Assembly: GCF_040183065.1 (NCBI RefSeq)
Contig: NC_091122.1
Location: forward strand, 155,580,455 to 155,644,454
Source: Periplaneta americana
Lineage: Eukaryota > Arthropoda > Insecta > Blattodea > Blattidae
Direction of reading: 5' to 3'
DNA: 64,000 bases
The translations under genes were made by a program, and so were the position numbers. The notes below the pieces were generated by a model, which was not told the origin of the DNA, searched no databases, and saw only the letters and a program-made list of their open reading frames with translations. Of this stretch, positions 1 to 12,723 are shown piece after piece; within the stretch, counting starts at the first letter, position 1; every line of letters begins with the position of its first letter.

Positions 1-1676
1 CGGCGCTGTTAAAACCCCTATGTCCTATACCAAGAAAAAGACACAATATTTACGTAAATTAGTGAATATATTATCTATAATACTATTCCTGCTGAACACG
101 ATGTGTAGTAACTTACGCATTTCTAGAATCCTTGATTAATTTTATACCAAGACACTACGTCGAGCTTTAAATATAGCCTATATGTGACTCAGAAGAGAAC
201 AAACATTCATTTGTTCTTTTACGAAAATAAGACTTTTTTTGTTTTACTGGCCTGCGTTCAAAAGTGCCCTTACGGTGACGGCAGAAAATAAAATAGTGTA
301 GAATAAAATACATTCGGTTTATTAGTTCCTAGAAAGAACCTTACGTAACGTAATTATAATGCTTTTGTGTTTAGGACAAACTCGAAAGAAATGACATAGG
401 ATATTTAATGTATGGGAATAATCGATAAAAATAAACCCTGTCAAGAATGAAAGATATTGAACAATAAGAACGATTGCACTTGTGTTCTTTATGTTAATCA
501 AAATTTCTGTACAATTTCACTTCTTACCTCCTTAAAGAAACTCACATTCTACATCAGCTTCATAGTCATTCACTGAAAGGATGAGTTTAAATTGTGTGAA
601 TTAAGAATTTCGAATGTCTGTAGTGAAAGAATAACAGAAAAGGCCTACGCTATCCCAATGTATTTATTTCTCTGTCATAGTACAAGCTTTTCACGACGTT
701 TTTTTTATTATTATAAACGCCTTTCTGACTTACCAACTATAAAAATTTCCGTTTTATTATTCCTAAAATTCAGCTTTCGTCTTATTTGAAAGTCGTGTTA
801 CAGATGTCAGTATTCTACGATGATCTTTCCGGCACACGAAGAAATTTCATAGGTATATATTTTTACTTCACTTCTCTAAATATTTACTTTATCAGCTAGT
901 AAACAAGAAAGGAGTCTAGTAAACTAAAAATTAAAACCGGGAGAAACCAGGTTCATTCAAATTTATCTCCTTTGCTCACATTCCTCTATGAAATGAAAGT
1001 GTAGTCTTGCGCCGTATGAAAATAGCACCACACAAGTGTGACGTCACATTCTAATGTAAAGATTAAAAAGGGGTGCGGCAATGACTGCAAATGTGTCTAA
1101 CCCTCTGTACAATACGTTTACAATACAAATAAATTCACTGACCTAACCTCACAGGTGTCTGTACGATAGAAGCTTTTGCTTATAAAACAATTTTCAGAAG
1201 GGGGAGAGCTGTTCATGGTGTCAGTAATGGATGCCGTTGTGGAATCAACCCCCTGGTAGTATTGCTCACATGCGCGTGACAGCTCCATAACCCCCCCCCC
1301 CCACCTACCTTCCTCTCTCTCCTTGCCCCTCGATAGTAGACCTCCACGTTTCGCGGATCAATAGAGCCCCCTAAAGGCAAACATTTTTTTCTTTAGTAAT
1401 TTCACTACGACTTCTGCTAGATATATTTAAAGTGATGTGAAAAAAAAATAAAATTCAACGTGACAGCCTCGCATACTCCCTGACGGCTTACAGAAAGGGT
1501 GGAGTCACAGAATGTCGTACAACACTGTCAGTTCCGGATATTGCATATTAAAGGGGAATGTTTTACATTAAGGTCAGGGTTATCAGATTCCAATGTTGAC
1601 GTTAGAGGTCTGTGTCAATTTCTCTTCATAGTCGATTCGCAATTAGGACTAATATTTGGTCCTTGAAATGAACGTC

Positions 1677-1677
<1 letters not shown>
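1..1677. other. No gene recognised; AT-rich flank
   Basis: I see no coding exon, RNA gene or recognisable mobile element here. The longest open frame is short (about 65 codons at 592-789) and has no recognisable motif. A C-run at about 1,291-1,302 and a short A-run near 1,440 are the only low-complexity stretches. Confidence 0.5.
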
Positions 1678-1715
<38 letters not shown>

Positions 1716-1807
1716 TATTATTAAGTTATTATTATTATTTGTTAATTTTTATTATGTTCCTTATTATGGTTGTATAATTATTGTAGCCTATTTACTATTA
1801 TTATTAA

Positions 1808-1870
<63 letters not shown>
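1678..1870. repeat. (ATT)n microsatellite, interrupted
   Basis: Long runs of ATT with interruptions near 1,710-1,810. It abuts the 3' end of the minus-strand LINE fragment that follows, so part of it may be the simple-repeat tail of that insertion. Confidence 0.9.
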
Positions 1871-1872
<2 letters not shown>

Positions 1873-2231
1873 TTACTTACTTACTTACTGGCTTTTAAGC
1901 AACCCGGAGGTTCATTGTCGCCCTCACATAAGGCCGCCATAGGTCCCTATCCTGAGCAAGACAAATCCAGTCTCTATCATCATATCCCAAATCCCTCAAA
2001 TCCATTTTAATATTATTTTCCCATATACGTCTCGGCCTTCCCAAAGGTCTTTTTCCCTCCGGCCTCCAATCTAACACTCTATATGCATTTCTGGATTCGC
2101 CCATCCGTGCTACATGCCCTGCCCATCTCAAACGTCTGGATTTAATGTCCCTAATTATGTCAGGTGAAGAATACAATGCGTGCAGTTCTGTGTTGTGTAA
2201 CTTTCTCCATTCTCCTGTAACTTCATCCCTC

Positions 2232-2233
<2 letters not shown>
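1871..2233 (-). mobile_element. Non-LTR retrotransposon fragment, C-terminal end of ORF2
   Basis: Read on the minus strand this encodes the last ~110 residues of a LINE reverse-transcriptase polyprotein: an '[13 protein letters not shown]' block followed by 'GRPRR' and a tryptophan-containing tail. The protein ends at about 1,895 and is followed on the minus strand by an AAGT-repeat tail and then the ATT run. The fragment lacks the catalytic YADD region and is a dead 5'-truncated copy. It lies opposite in orientation to the copies at 2,350-4,066. Family assignment beyond non-LTR is not certain. Confidence 0.85.

Positions 2234-2293
<60 letters not shown>
2234..2293. repeat. (ATT)n microsatellite
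   Basis: About 20 ATT units separating two oppositely oriented LINE fragments. Confidence 0.9.
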
Positions 2294-2295
<2 letters not shown>

Positions 2296-2349
2296 TTTAA
2301 TTCGCTCCATTCAATGTATAGACTTAGTTTTTGTATACTTATAAAAAAT

Positions 2350-3278
2350 CATCTTTACTTTTTAACTTCGCTCTAGAATATGCCATTAGGAAAGTTCAGG
2401 ATAACATAGAGGGTTTGGAATTGAACGGGTTACATCAGCTTCTTGTCTATGCGGATGACGTGAATATGTTAAGAGAAAATCCACAAACGATAAGGGAAAA
2501 CACGGGAATTTTACTTAAAGCAAGTAAAGAGATAGATTTGGAAGTAAATCTCGAAAAGATAAAGTGTATGATTATGTCTCGTGACCAGAATATTATACGA
2601 AATGGAAATATAAAAATTTGAAATTTATCCTTCGAAGACGTGGAAAAATTCAAATACCTTGGAGCAACAGTAACAAATATAAATGACACTCGGGAGGAAA
2701 TTAAACGCAGAATAAATACGGGAAATGCCTGTTATTATTCGGCTAAGAAACTTTTGTCATGCAGTTTGCTGTCAAAAAATCTTAAAGTTAGAATTTATAA
2801 AACAGTTATATTACCGGTTGTTCTGTATGGTTGTGAAACTTGGACTCTGTCTTTGAGAGAGGAACAGAGATTAATGGTGTTTGAGAATAAAGTGATTAGA
2901 AAAATATTTGGGACTAAAAGGGATGAAGTTACAGGAGAATGGAGAAAGTTACACAACGCAGAACTGCACGCATTGTATTCTTCACCTGATATACAGTAAT
3001 TAGGAACGTTAAATCCAGACGTTTGAGATGGGCAGGGCATGTAGCACGTATGGGCGAATCCAGAAATGCATATAGTGTGTTAGTTGGGAGACCGGAGGGA
3101 AAAAGACCTTTGGGGGGGCTGAGACGTAGATGGGAGGATAATATTAAAATGGATATGAGGGAGGTGGAATCTGATTGTAGATAGGTACTGGATTAATCGT
3201 GCACAGGATAGGGACCGATGGCGGGCTCATGTGAAGGCAGCAATAAATCTCCGGTTTCCTTAAAAACCACAAGTAACT
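2350..3278 (+). mobile_element. LINE fragment, reverse transcriptase C-terminal half (broken)
   Basis: Encodes part of a non-LTR reverse transcriptase. The catalytic motif Y-A-D-D is at 2,448-2,459, followed by the region reaching 'KFKYLGATV', 'LYGCETW' and '[13 protein letters not shown]'. The frame is broken: a TGA at about 2,619 follows 'NIKI', and further frame changes occur near 2,990 and 3,180. It ends with a tail related to the family's '-TTAAAAGCCAGTAAGTAAG' terminus. The 5' part, including any endonuclease domain, is absent. Compare the longer copy at 24,083-25,130. Confidence 0.88.
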
Positions 3279-3343
3279 TAAGTAGAAAATGTTAATTAAA
3301 AAATATTCTTACATTTAAGTGCGTCCTTTTTTCTCTCTCTTAC

Positions 3344-4066
3344 GGAAATATAAAAATTTGAAATTTATCCTTCGAAGAGGGGAAAAATTCAAATATCTTG
3401 GAGCAACAGTAACAAATATAAATGACACTCGGGAGGAAATTAAACGCAGAATAAATATGGGAAATGCCTGTTATTCGGTTGAGAATCTTTTGTCATCTAG
3501 TTTGCTGTCAAAAAATGTTGAAGTTAGAATTTATAAAACAGTTATATTACCGGTTCTTCTGTATGGTTGTGAAACTTGGACTCTCACTTTGAGAGAGGGA
3601 CAGAGGTTAATGGTGTTTGAGAAAAAGGTGCTTAGGAAAATATTTGGGACTAAGAGGGATGAAGTTACAGGAGAATGGAGAAAGTTACACAAAGCAGAAC
3701 TGCACGCATTGTATTCTTCACCTCACATAATTAGGAACATTAAATCCAGACGTTTGAGATGGGTAGGGCATGTAGCACGTATGGGCGAATCCAGAAATGC
3801 ATATAGAGTGTTAGTTGGGAGACCGGAGGGAAAAAGACCTTTGGGGAGGCCGAGACGATGGGAGGATAATATTAAAATGGATTTGAGGGAGGTGGAATAT
3901 GATTGTAGAGACTGGATTAATCTTGCACAGGATAGGGACCGATGGCGGGATTATGTGAGGGCAGCAATGAACCTTCGGGTTCCTTAAAAACCATAAGTAA
4001 GTAGAAAATGTTAATTCAAAAATATTCTTACTTTTAAGTGCGTCCTTTTTTCTCTCTCTTACGGAG
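3344..4066 (+). mobile_element. Tandemly duplicated LINE fragment
   Basis: This repeats the 3' part of the preceding copy (from about 2,603 to 3,343), including the same short extension after the LINE end, a T-rich 'cgtccttttttctctctc' stretch. The duplicated part encodes an open frame of about 222 codons from 3,319 to 3,987 without the YADD motif. It shares with the first copy a substitution in the 'aaaatttgaaattta' stretch that is a glycine codon in the copy at 24 kb. That indicates duplication of one locus rather than two insertions. Confidence 0.8.
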
Positions 4067-4190
4067 GAGGGACCCGAAGGCTTGCAGTGCAGTCTGAAGC
4101 TTATTGTGTTTACCACTCCTGTTTTGTGAATGACACTTGTAGCCAAACGGCCGCGTTCTTGTACAAGTACAGCACGCCGCACCGCGAACT
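4067..4190. other. GC-richer flank, unclassified
   Basis: About 120 bp that is less AT-rich than its surroundings, with no coding frame that I can identify. It may be part of a dispersed repeat, but only one copy lies in the window. Confidence 0.25.
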
Positions 4191-4202
4191 TAACCAGGGA
4201 TA

Positions 4203-4405
4203 TAGTATGGATGATGATGATGATGTGAATTAATGATAACTAAATGAGTCCGAGGTCCAATGCTGAAAATCACCCAGCAAATCTGCTTCAATTGGTTGAG
4301 GGAAACCCCCGGAAAAAATACCAACAAAGTAATTTGTCTCAACCAGGATTTGAACCCGGGCCCGTTTCTTTCACGATCAGACATGCGGTCACTCCACAAC
4401 GGTGG
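4203..4405 (-). mobile_element. tRNA-derived SINE, diverged copy
   Basis: Matches the body of the SINE at 23,646-23,908: the 'ggttgagggaaa-cccc-ggaaaaa' segment is followed by a box-B-like 'caggatttgaacccgggcc'. The tRNA-like head lies at the high-coordinate end, so the element reads on the minus strand. Many substitutions show it is an old insertion. Confidence 0.75.
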
Positions 4406-4409
4406 TCCA

Positions 4410-6458
4410 TGTAAGTGTTCACTTACTTTATAACCTTAGGTGAAACAGTTAAATAACAGTGTTGTAACATTTTACTGGTCCGCTATAGTCTACTTGTTTT
4501 CCATAAACATACAATGAAGACATAAGAAGATGGCCAATTAAATAAATGCTGGTATTAAATATTATAATTACTTATTTAAAGACAATAATTATTGTACTAA
4601 ACAAAACACTTACAGATGGAAATAGCTACGCTTTGTTTTATAATAGACATGGTCACATTCAACTCGGAGAGAACTGCGTGTAGCCTAACCAGCTGGGCTG
4701 AACACGAGCTTTCTCTTATTTTGTACTCGCTCGCATGGTTAAGTGTAAATTCCCCTGAATTACCATAAAAAGAAGTAAATTCCCCTATAACTATTCTAAG
4801 CCAATGACTTTTATAGTCTATACCTCTAAGCACTATACCTGCGACTGGTAAATTCTCCTAATTGGAGTAAGGGTATGAAGTGAACGGTTAATCGAAAAAA
4901 TCGGATAATCCGTACCATATAAGGTTTCATAAATTAAGTGCATAATACAGATTCCTAATTTCCTCCGTGGTCTTGTGTTTTAACATGCCAAGTGGCTCAG
5001 ACGTTCACTAATTTAAGTCTGGTTTTCAATGACGGGTTTTTAAGAGCCAAGGAAACTCTTTAAGACGACTGTCTGTGGAAAGACAGGAATAGTAGAGGTC
5101 TCATGTTGTAGATTTACATACTTATTACACTTTATATTTGTTTTCAATTAAATCGTGCACAGTATTATTTCTTATTTCGTATTCTGATGTTAGATGAACC
5201 ACAGTTTCTCTTTTCTCAAACCACTCAATTACGTGCACTATTTGTCGTAGCACAACTCCTATTCTTTGATACCTGTGGAGGGCATTTTGCATAAAATTTA
5301 GGCCCCTCGAAGAGTAGACCATACTCTATAAGAGTAAAAGTTTGTAAAATACAGTGTGTAGAAAAAATTCTTACTAATATAATGTCCAGTAATTCATATT
5401 TTTTTCTGCAGCAAAAAAAAAAAATAAATAATAAATAAATAAACAAATAAAAGAAGAAGAAAACTAGAGAGAAAAATAGTCTGATAAACCACCAATCGGT
5501 TAATAGGGTGACGGAAAATCGGGGTTCTACTGTACAGTAGTTCAAAAACAGAAAAATGTCACAATCCTTTGCTATGCAGTGAAGTCTTTCTAGCTGCTCC
5601 AAAAACGAAACAATCGAAAAATATTGTAATAATGTTGACCACTCCGCTAATCGATTCAAAGGTATCGATACTGAAAGGGAAATGAAATGCTAAGAAGAGA
5701 ATAATTTCCCGCAGAATTGCATCGATCATTGCAATGGTTATTTGAAGTATTTAGAACTTTGCTTCAGAGGCGTCAGTCACAAGAATCAAAATAATTTTTT
5801 ATTATTAGGCCTATAACGTCTTGGGATCGTGAGAATAGGCAGCAGATTGTCAATTACCCTGGAAAAGCTTTATGTTAGTGTGCTCAGCGGATTGTCAAAA
5901 GCCAACAGAATAAATGAAATTGGGTATTCGAGTAAAATACGTTTAATTGTCAGCGAACGTGGTCGAACGTCAGTAATTTTTAGAAATTACAAGTTTTACT
6001 TCGAACGGTCTCTGATGACTAGTGAAGAAAAGTGGCGGTGCACCAGGTTAATGTCTTGTATTTTTTTAAAGTTTTAGGCCCAGAATAGAATTTAATTTTC
6101 ATGTAATAAGGATAATAATCTGAACCATACAGTGATCGAGTCTTGCAGCGTCAACAAGTATCTGAAGGGGCAAATATATTTGTTTTTATTGAGCTGATCA
6201 CTAGGGAAGAGATTTTAAGGTCCAGCACCTTTCCAAAAAATATAGCTGTTTTCATATATATAGGTCAGGAGCATTAAATGAAGCGAAATAAACACAATTT
6301 GTTGCACCTTTTTATGAGATTACTACATTTCGCCACCTTTTCCTTCCTTTTTGATGCTTCAACACTTTTCCCTGCGTTTTTGAAAAATTGGACAGAAAAA
6401 TAGATCTTTTCTCAGCAGCAGCCATCAAACAGGCCCAACAATTACTCAACAACAAAGA
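4410..6458. other. No gene recognised
   Basis: No exon, RNA gene or coding transposon is evident. The open frames present are short and show no motif. An A-rich/purine stretch lies at 5,415-5,475, and a possible Tigger-like terminus lies at 5,500-5,532 (separate entry). Confidence 0.45.
5500..5532. mobile_element. Possible pogo/Tigger-type terminal repeat
   Basis: The minus-strand sequence starting at 5,532 reads CAGTAGAACCCCGATTTTCC and is flanked by TA, the form expected for a pogo/Tigger terminal inverted repeat with TA target duplication. No convincing partner terminus was found nearby, so this is weak. Confidence 0.35.
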
Positions 6459-6860
6459 CTTACTTGTACCATTTTTAGGGGACTTTACATGTGTCCAGCA
6501 TTTTATCTGTTCCGTCTTTAGGGGAATTCATATATGCTCAGCATTTTACCTGTTTCATTTTCAGGGGAATTTACATGTACCTAGCATTTTACTTGTTCCG
6601 TCTTTAGGGGAATTTGCATGTGTCCAGCTTTTTACTTGTTCCCTCTTTAGGGGAATTTGCATGTGCCCAGCATTTTACTTGTTCCGTCTTTAGGAAAATT
6701 TACATGTGCCCAGCATTTTACTTGTTCCGTCTTTAGGGAAATTTGCATGTGCCCAGCATTTTACTTGTTCCGTCTTTAGGGGAATTTGCATGTGTCCAGC
6801 ATTTTACTTGTTCCGACTTTAGGGGAATTTGCAAGTGCCCAGCATTTTACTTGTTCCGTC

Positions 6861-9813
6861 TTTAGGAAAATTTGCATGTGCCCAGCATTTTACTTGTTCC
6901 GTCTTTAGGGGAATTTGTATGTGTCCAGCATTTTACTTGTTCCGTCTTTAGGGGAATTTGCATGTGCCCAGCATTTTACTTGTTCCGCCCCTAGGGGAAT
7001 TTGCATGCGTCCAGCATTTTACTTCTTCCGTCTTTAGGAGAATTTACATGTGCCCAGCATTTTACTTGTTCCGTCTTTAGGGGAATTTATATGTGCCCAG
7101 CATTCTACTTGTTCCGCCTTTAGGGGAATTTGCATGTGTCCAGCAATTACTTGTTGCGTCTTTAGGGGAATTTACATGTGCCCAGCATTTTACTTGTTCC
7201 GTCTTTAGGGGAATTTGCATGTGTCCAGCATTTTACTTGTTCCGTCTTTAGGGGAATTTGCATGTGCCCAGCATTTTACTTGTTCCGTCTTTAGGGGAAT
7301 TTGCATGTGTCCAGCATTTTACTTGTTCCGCCTTTAGGGGAATTTACATGTGCCCAGCATTTTACTTGTTCCGTCTTTAGGGGAATTTACATGTGCCCAG
7401 CATTTTACTTGTTCCGTCTTTAGAGGAATTTACATGTGCCAAGGATTTTACTTGTACATGTGTCCAGGATTTTACTTGTTCCGTTTTTAGGGGAATTTAC
7501 ATGTGCCAAGGATTTTACTTGTACATGTGCCCAGGATTTTACTTGTTCCGTCTTTAGGGGAATTTACATGTGCCCAGCGCTTTACTTGTTCCGTCTTTAG
7601 GGGAATTTACATGTGCCCAGCATTTTACTTGTTCCGTCTTTAGGGTTATTTACATGTGCCCAGCATTTTACTTGTTCCGTCTTTAGGGGAATTTACATGT
7701 GCCCAGCATTTTACTTGTTCCGTCTTTAGAGGAATTTAAATATGCCCAGCATTTTACTTCTACATGTGCCCAGGATTTTACTTGTTCCGTCTTCAGGCGA
7801 ATTTGCATGTGTCCAGCATTTTACTTGTTCCGTCTTTAAGGGAATTTGCATATGTCCAGCATTTTACTTGTTTCGTCTTTAGGGGAATTTACATGTGCCC
7901 AGGATTTTACTTGTACATGTGCCCAGGATTTTACTTGTTCCGTCTTCAGGGGAATTTGCATGTGTCCAGCACTTTACTTTTTCCGTCTTTAAGGGAATTT
8001 GCATATGTCCAGCATTTTACTTGTTCCGTCTTTAGGGGAATTTACATGTGCCCAGGATTTTACTTGTACATGTGCCCAGGATTTTACTTGTTCCGTCTTC
8101 AGGGGAATTTGCATGTGTCCAGCATTTTACTTGTTCCGTCTTTACGGGAATTTGCATATGTCCAGCATTTTACTTGTTCCGTCTTTAGGGGAATTTACAT
8201 ATGTCCAGCATTTTACCTGTTCCGTCTTTAGGGGAATTTACATGTGCCCAGGATTTTACTTGTCCCGACTTTAGGGGAGTTTACATGTACCCAGCATTTT
8301 ACTTGTTCCGTCTTTAGGGGAATTTACATGTGCCCAGCATTTTACTTGTTCCGTCTTTAGGGGAATTTACATGTGCCAAGGATTTTACTTGTACATGTGC
8401 CCAGGATTTTACTTGTTCCGTCTTTAGGGGAATTTACATGTGCCCAGCACTTTACTTGTTCCGTCTTTAGGGGAATTTACATGTGTCCAGCATTTTACTT
8501 GTTCCGTCTTTAGGGTTATTTACATGTGCCCAGCATTTTACTTGTTCCGTCTTTAGGGGAATTTACATGTGCCCAGCATTTTACTTGTTCCGTCTTTAGG
8601 GGAATTTACATGTGCCCAGCATTTTACTTGTTCCGTCTTTAGAGGAATTCAAATATGCCCAGCATTTTACTTGTACATGTGCCCAGGATTTTACTTGTTT
8701 CGTCTTTAGGGGAATTTACATGTGCTCAGGATTTTACTTGTACTTGTGCCCAGGATTTTACTTGTTCCGTCTTCAGGGGAATTTGCATGTGTCCAGCATT
8801 TTACTTGTTCCGTCTTAACGGGAATTTGCATATGTCCAGCATTTTACTTGTTCCGTCTTTAGGGGAATTTACATGTGCCCAGCATTTTACTTGTTCCGTC
8901 TTTAGGGTTATTTACATGTGCCCAGCATTTTACTTGTTCCGTCTTTAGGGGAATTTACATGTGCCCAGCATTTTACTTGTTCCGTCTTTAGAGGAATTTA
9001 AATATGCCCAGCATTTTACTTCTATATGTGCCCAGGATTTTACTTGTTCCGTCTTCAGGCGAATTTGCATGTGTCCAGCATTTTACTTGTTCCGTCTTTA
9101 AAGGAATTTGCATATGTCCAGCATTTTACTTGTTTCGTCTTTAGGGGAATTTACATGTGCCCAGGATTTTACTTGTACATGTGCCCAGGATTTTACTTGT
9201 TCCGTCTTCAGGGGAATTTGCATGTGTCCAGCACTTTACTTTTTCCGTCTTTAAGGGAATTTGCATATGTCCAGCATTTTACTTGTTCCGTCTTTAGGGG
9301 AATTTACTTGTGCCCAGGATTTTACTTGTACATGTGCCCAGGATTTTACTTGTTCCGTCTTCAGGGGAATTTGCATGTGTCCAGCATTTTACTTGTTCCG
9401 TCTTTACGGGAATTTGCATATGTCCAGCATTTTACTTGTTCCGTCTTTAGGGGAATTTACATATGTCCAGCATTTTACTTGTTCCGTCTTTAGGGGAATT
9501 TACATGTGCCCAGGATTTTACTTGTCCCGACTTTAGGGGAGTTTACATGTACCCAGCATTTTACTTGTTCCGTCTTTAGGGGAATTTACATGTGCCCAGC
9601 ATTTTACTTGTTCCGTCTTTAGGGGAATTTACATGTGCCAAGGATTTTACTTGTACATATGCCCAGGATTTTACTTGTTCCGTCTTTAGGGGAATTTACA
9701 TGTGCCCAGCACTTTACTTGTTCCGTCTTTAGGGGAATTTACATGTGTCCAGCATTTTACTTGTTCCGTCTTTAGGGTTATTTACATGTGCCCAGCATTT
9801 TACTTGTTCCGTC
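6861..9813. repeat. Higher-order satellite unit 1 (2,953 bp)
   Basis: Starts at the marker monomer 'tttaggaaaatttgcatg'. Within it the 'ccgcccctagg' marker is at 6,985. It is 43 bp (one monomer) longer than units 2 and 3; the extra monomer lies in the 7,260-7,430 part. A sub-block beginning near 7,764 recurs 1,262 bp later near 9,026. Confidence 0.9.
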
Positions 9814-12723
9814 TTTAGGAAAATTTGCATGTGCCCAGCATTTTACTTGTTCCGTCTTTAGGGGAATTTGTATGTGTCCAGCATTTTACTTGTTCCGTCT
9901 TTAGGGGAATTTGCATGTGCCCAGCATTTTACTTGTTCCGCCCCTAGGGGAATTTGCATGCGTCCAGCATTTTACTTCTTCCGTCTTTAGGAGAATTTAC
10001 ATGTGCCCAGCATTTTACTTGTTCCGTCTTTAGGGGAATTTATATGTGCCCAGCATTCTACTTGTTCCGCCTTTAGGGGAATTTGCATGTGTCCAGCAAT
10101 TACTTGTTGCGTCTTTAGGGGAATTTACATGTGCCCAGCATTTTACTTGTTCCGTCTTTAGGGGAATTTGCATGTGTCCAGCATTTTACTTGTTCCGTCT
10201 TTAGGGGAATTTGCATGTGGCCAGCATTTTACTTGTTCCGTCTTTAGGGGAATTTGCATGTGTCCAGCATTTTACTTGTTCCGTCTTTCGGGGAATTTAC
10301 ATGTGCCCAGCATTTTACTTGTTCCGTCTTTAGAGGAATTTACATGTGCCAAGGATTTTACTTGTACATGTGTCCAGGATTTTACTTGTTCCGTTTTTAG
10401 GGGAATTTACATGTGCCAAGGATTTTACTTGTACATGTGCCCAGGATTTTACTTGTTCCGTCTTTAGGGGAATTTACATGTGCCCAGCGCTTTACTTGTT
10501 CCGTCTTTAGGGGAATTTACATGTGCCCAGCATTTTACTTGTTCCGTCTTTAGGGGAATTTACATGTGCCCAGCATTTTACTTGTTCCGTCTTTAGGGGA
10601 ATTTACATGTGCCCAGCATTTTACTTGTTCCGTCTTTAGAGGAATTTAAATATGCCCAGCATTTTACTTCTACATGTGCCCAGGATTTTACTTGTTCCGT
10701 CTTCAGGCGAATTTGCATGTGTCCAGCATTTTACTTGTTCCGTCTTTAAGGGAATTTGCATATGTCCAGCATTTTACTTGTTTCGTCTTTAGGGGAATTT
10801 ACATGTGCCCAGGATTTTACTTGTACATGTGCCCAGGATTTTACTTGTTCCGTCTTCAGGGGAATTTGCATGTGTCCAGCACTTTACTTTTTCCGTCTTT
10901 AAGGGAATTTGCATATGTCCAGCATTTTACTTGTTCCGTCTTTAGGGGAATTTACATGTGCCCAGGATTTTACTTGTACATGTGCCCAGGATTTTACTTG
11001 TTCCGTCTTCAGGGGAATTTGCATGTGTCCAGCATTTTACTTGTTCCGTCTTTACGGGAATTTGCATATGTCCAGCATTTTACTTGTTCCGTCTTTAGGG
11101 GAATTTACATATGTCCAGCATTTTACCTGTTCCGTCTTTAGGGGAATTTACATGTGCCCAGGATTTTACTTGTCCCGACTTTAGGGGAGTTTACATGTAC
11201 CCAGCATTTTACTTGTTCCGTCTTTAGGGGAATTTACATGTGCCCAGCATTTTACTTGTTCCGTCTTTAGGGGAATTTACATGTGCCAAGGATTTTACTT
11301 GTACATGTGCCCAGGATTTTACTTGTTCCGTCTTTAGGGGAATTTACATGTGCCCAGCACTTTACTTGTTCCGTCTTTAGGGGAATTTACATGTGTCCAG
11401 CATTTTACTTGTTCCGTCTTTAGGGTTATTTACATGTGCCCAGCATTTTACTTGTTCCGTCTTTAGGGGAATTTACATGTGCCCAGCATTTTACTTGTTC
11501 CGTCTTTAGGGGAATTTACATGTGCCCAGCATTTTACTTGTTCCGTCTTTAGAGGAATTCAAATATGCCCAGCATTTTACTTGTACATGTGCCCAGGATT
11601 TTACTTGTTTCGTCTTTAGGGGAATTTACATGTGCTCAGGATTTTACTTGTACTTGTGCCCAGGATTTTACTTGTTCCGTCTTCAGGGGAATTTGCATGT
11701 GTCCAGCATTTTACTTGTTCCGTCTTAACGGGAATTTGCATATGTCCAGCATTTTACTTGTTCCGTCTTTAGGGGAATTTACATGTGCCCAGCATTTTAC
11801 TTGTTCCGTCTTTAGGGTTATTTACATGTGCCCAGCATTTTACTTGTTCCGTCTTTAGGGGAATTTACATGTGCCCAGCATTTTACTTGTTCCGTCTTTA
11901 GAGGAATTTAAATATGCCCAGCATTTTACTTCTATATGTGCCCAGGATTTTACTTGTTCCGTCTTCAGGCGAATTTGCATGTGTCCAGCATTTTACTTGT
12001 TCCGTCTTTAAAGGAATTTGCATATGTCCAGCATTTTACTTGTTTCGTCTTTAGGGGAATTTACATGTGCCCAGGATTTTACTTGTACATGTGCCCAGGA
12101 TTTTACTTGTTCCGTCTTCAGGGGAATTTGCATGTGTCCAGCACTTTACTTTTTCCGTCTTTAAGGGAATTTGCATATGTCCAGCATTTTACTTGTTCCG
12201 TCTTTAGGGGAATTTACATGTGCCCAGGATTTTACTTGTACATGTGCCCAGGATTTTACTTGTTCCGTCTTCAGGGGAATTTGCATGTGTCCAGCATTTT
12301 ACTTGTTCCGTCTTTACGGGAATTTGCATATGTCCAGCATTTTACTTGTTCCGTCTTTAGGGGAATTTACATATGTCCAGCATTTTACTTGTTCCGTCTT
12401 TAGGGGAATTTACATGTGCCCAGGATTTTACTTGTCCCGACTTTAGGGGAGTTTACATGTACCCAGCATTTTACTTGTTCCGTCTTTAGGGGAATTTACA
12501 TGTGCCCAGCATTTTACTTGTTCCGTCTTTAGGGGAATTTACATGTGCCAAGGATTTTACTTGTACATATGCCCAGGATTTTACTTGTTCCGTCTTTAGG
12601 GGAATTTACATGTGCCCAGCACTTTACTTGTTCCGTCTTTAGGGGAATTTACATGTGTCCAGCATTTTACTTGTTCCGTCTTTAGGGTTATTTACATGTA
12701 CCCAGCATTTTACTTGTTCCGTC
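9814..12723. repeat. Higher-order satellite unit 2 (2,910 bp)
   Basis: Same marker order as unit 1: 'tttaggaaaa' at 9,814 and 'ccgcccctagg' at 9,938, with the two 1,262-bp-spaced sub-blocks at 10,674 and 11,936. It differs from unit 3 by only scattered substitutions visible by eye. Confidence 0.92.
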
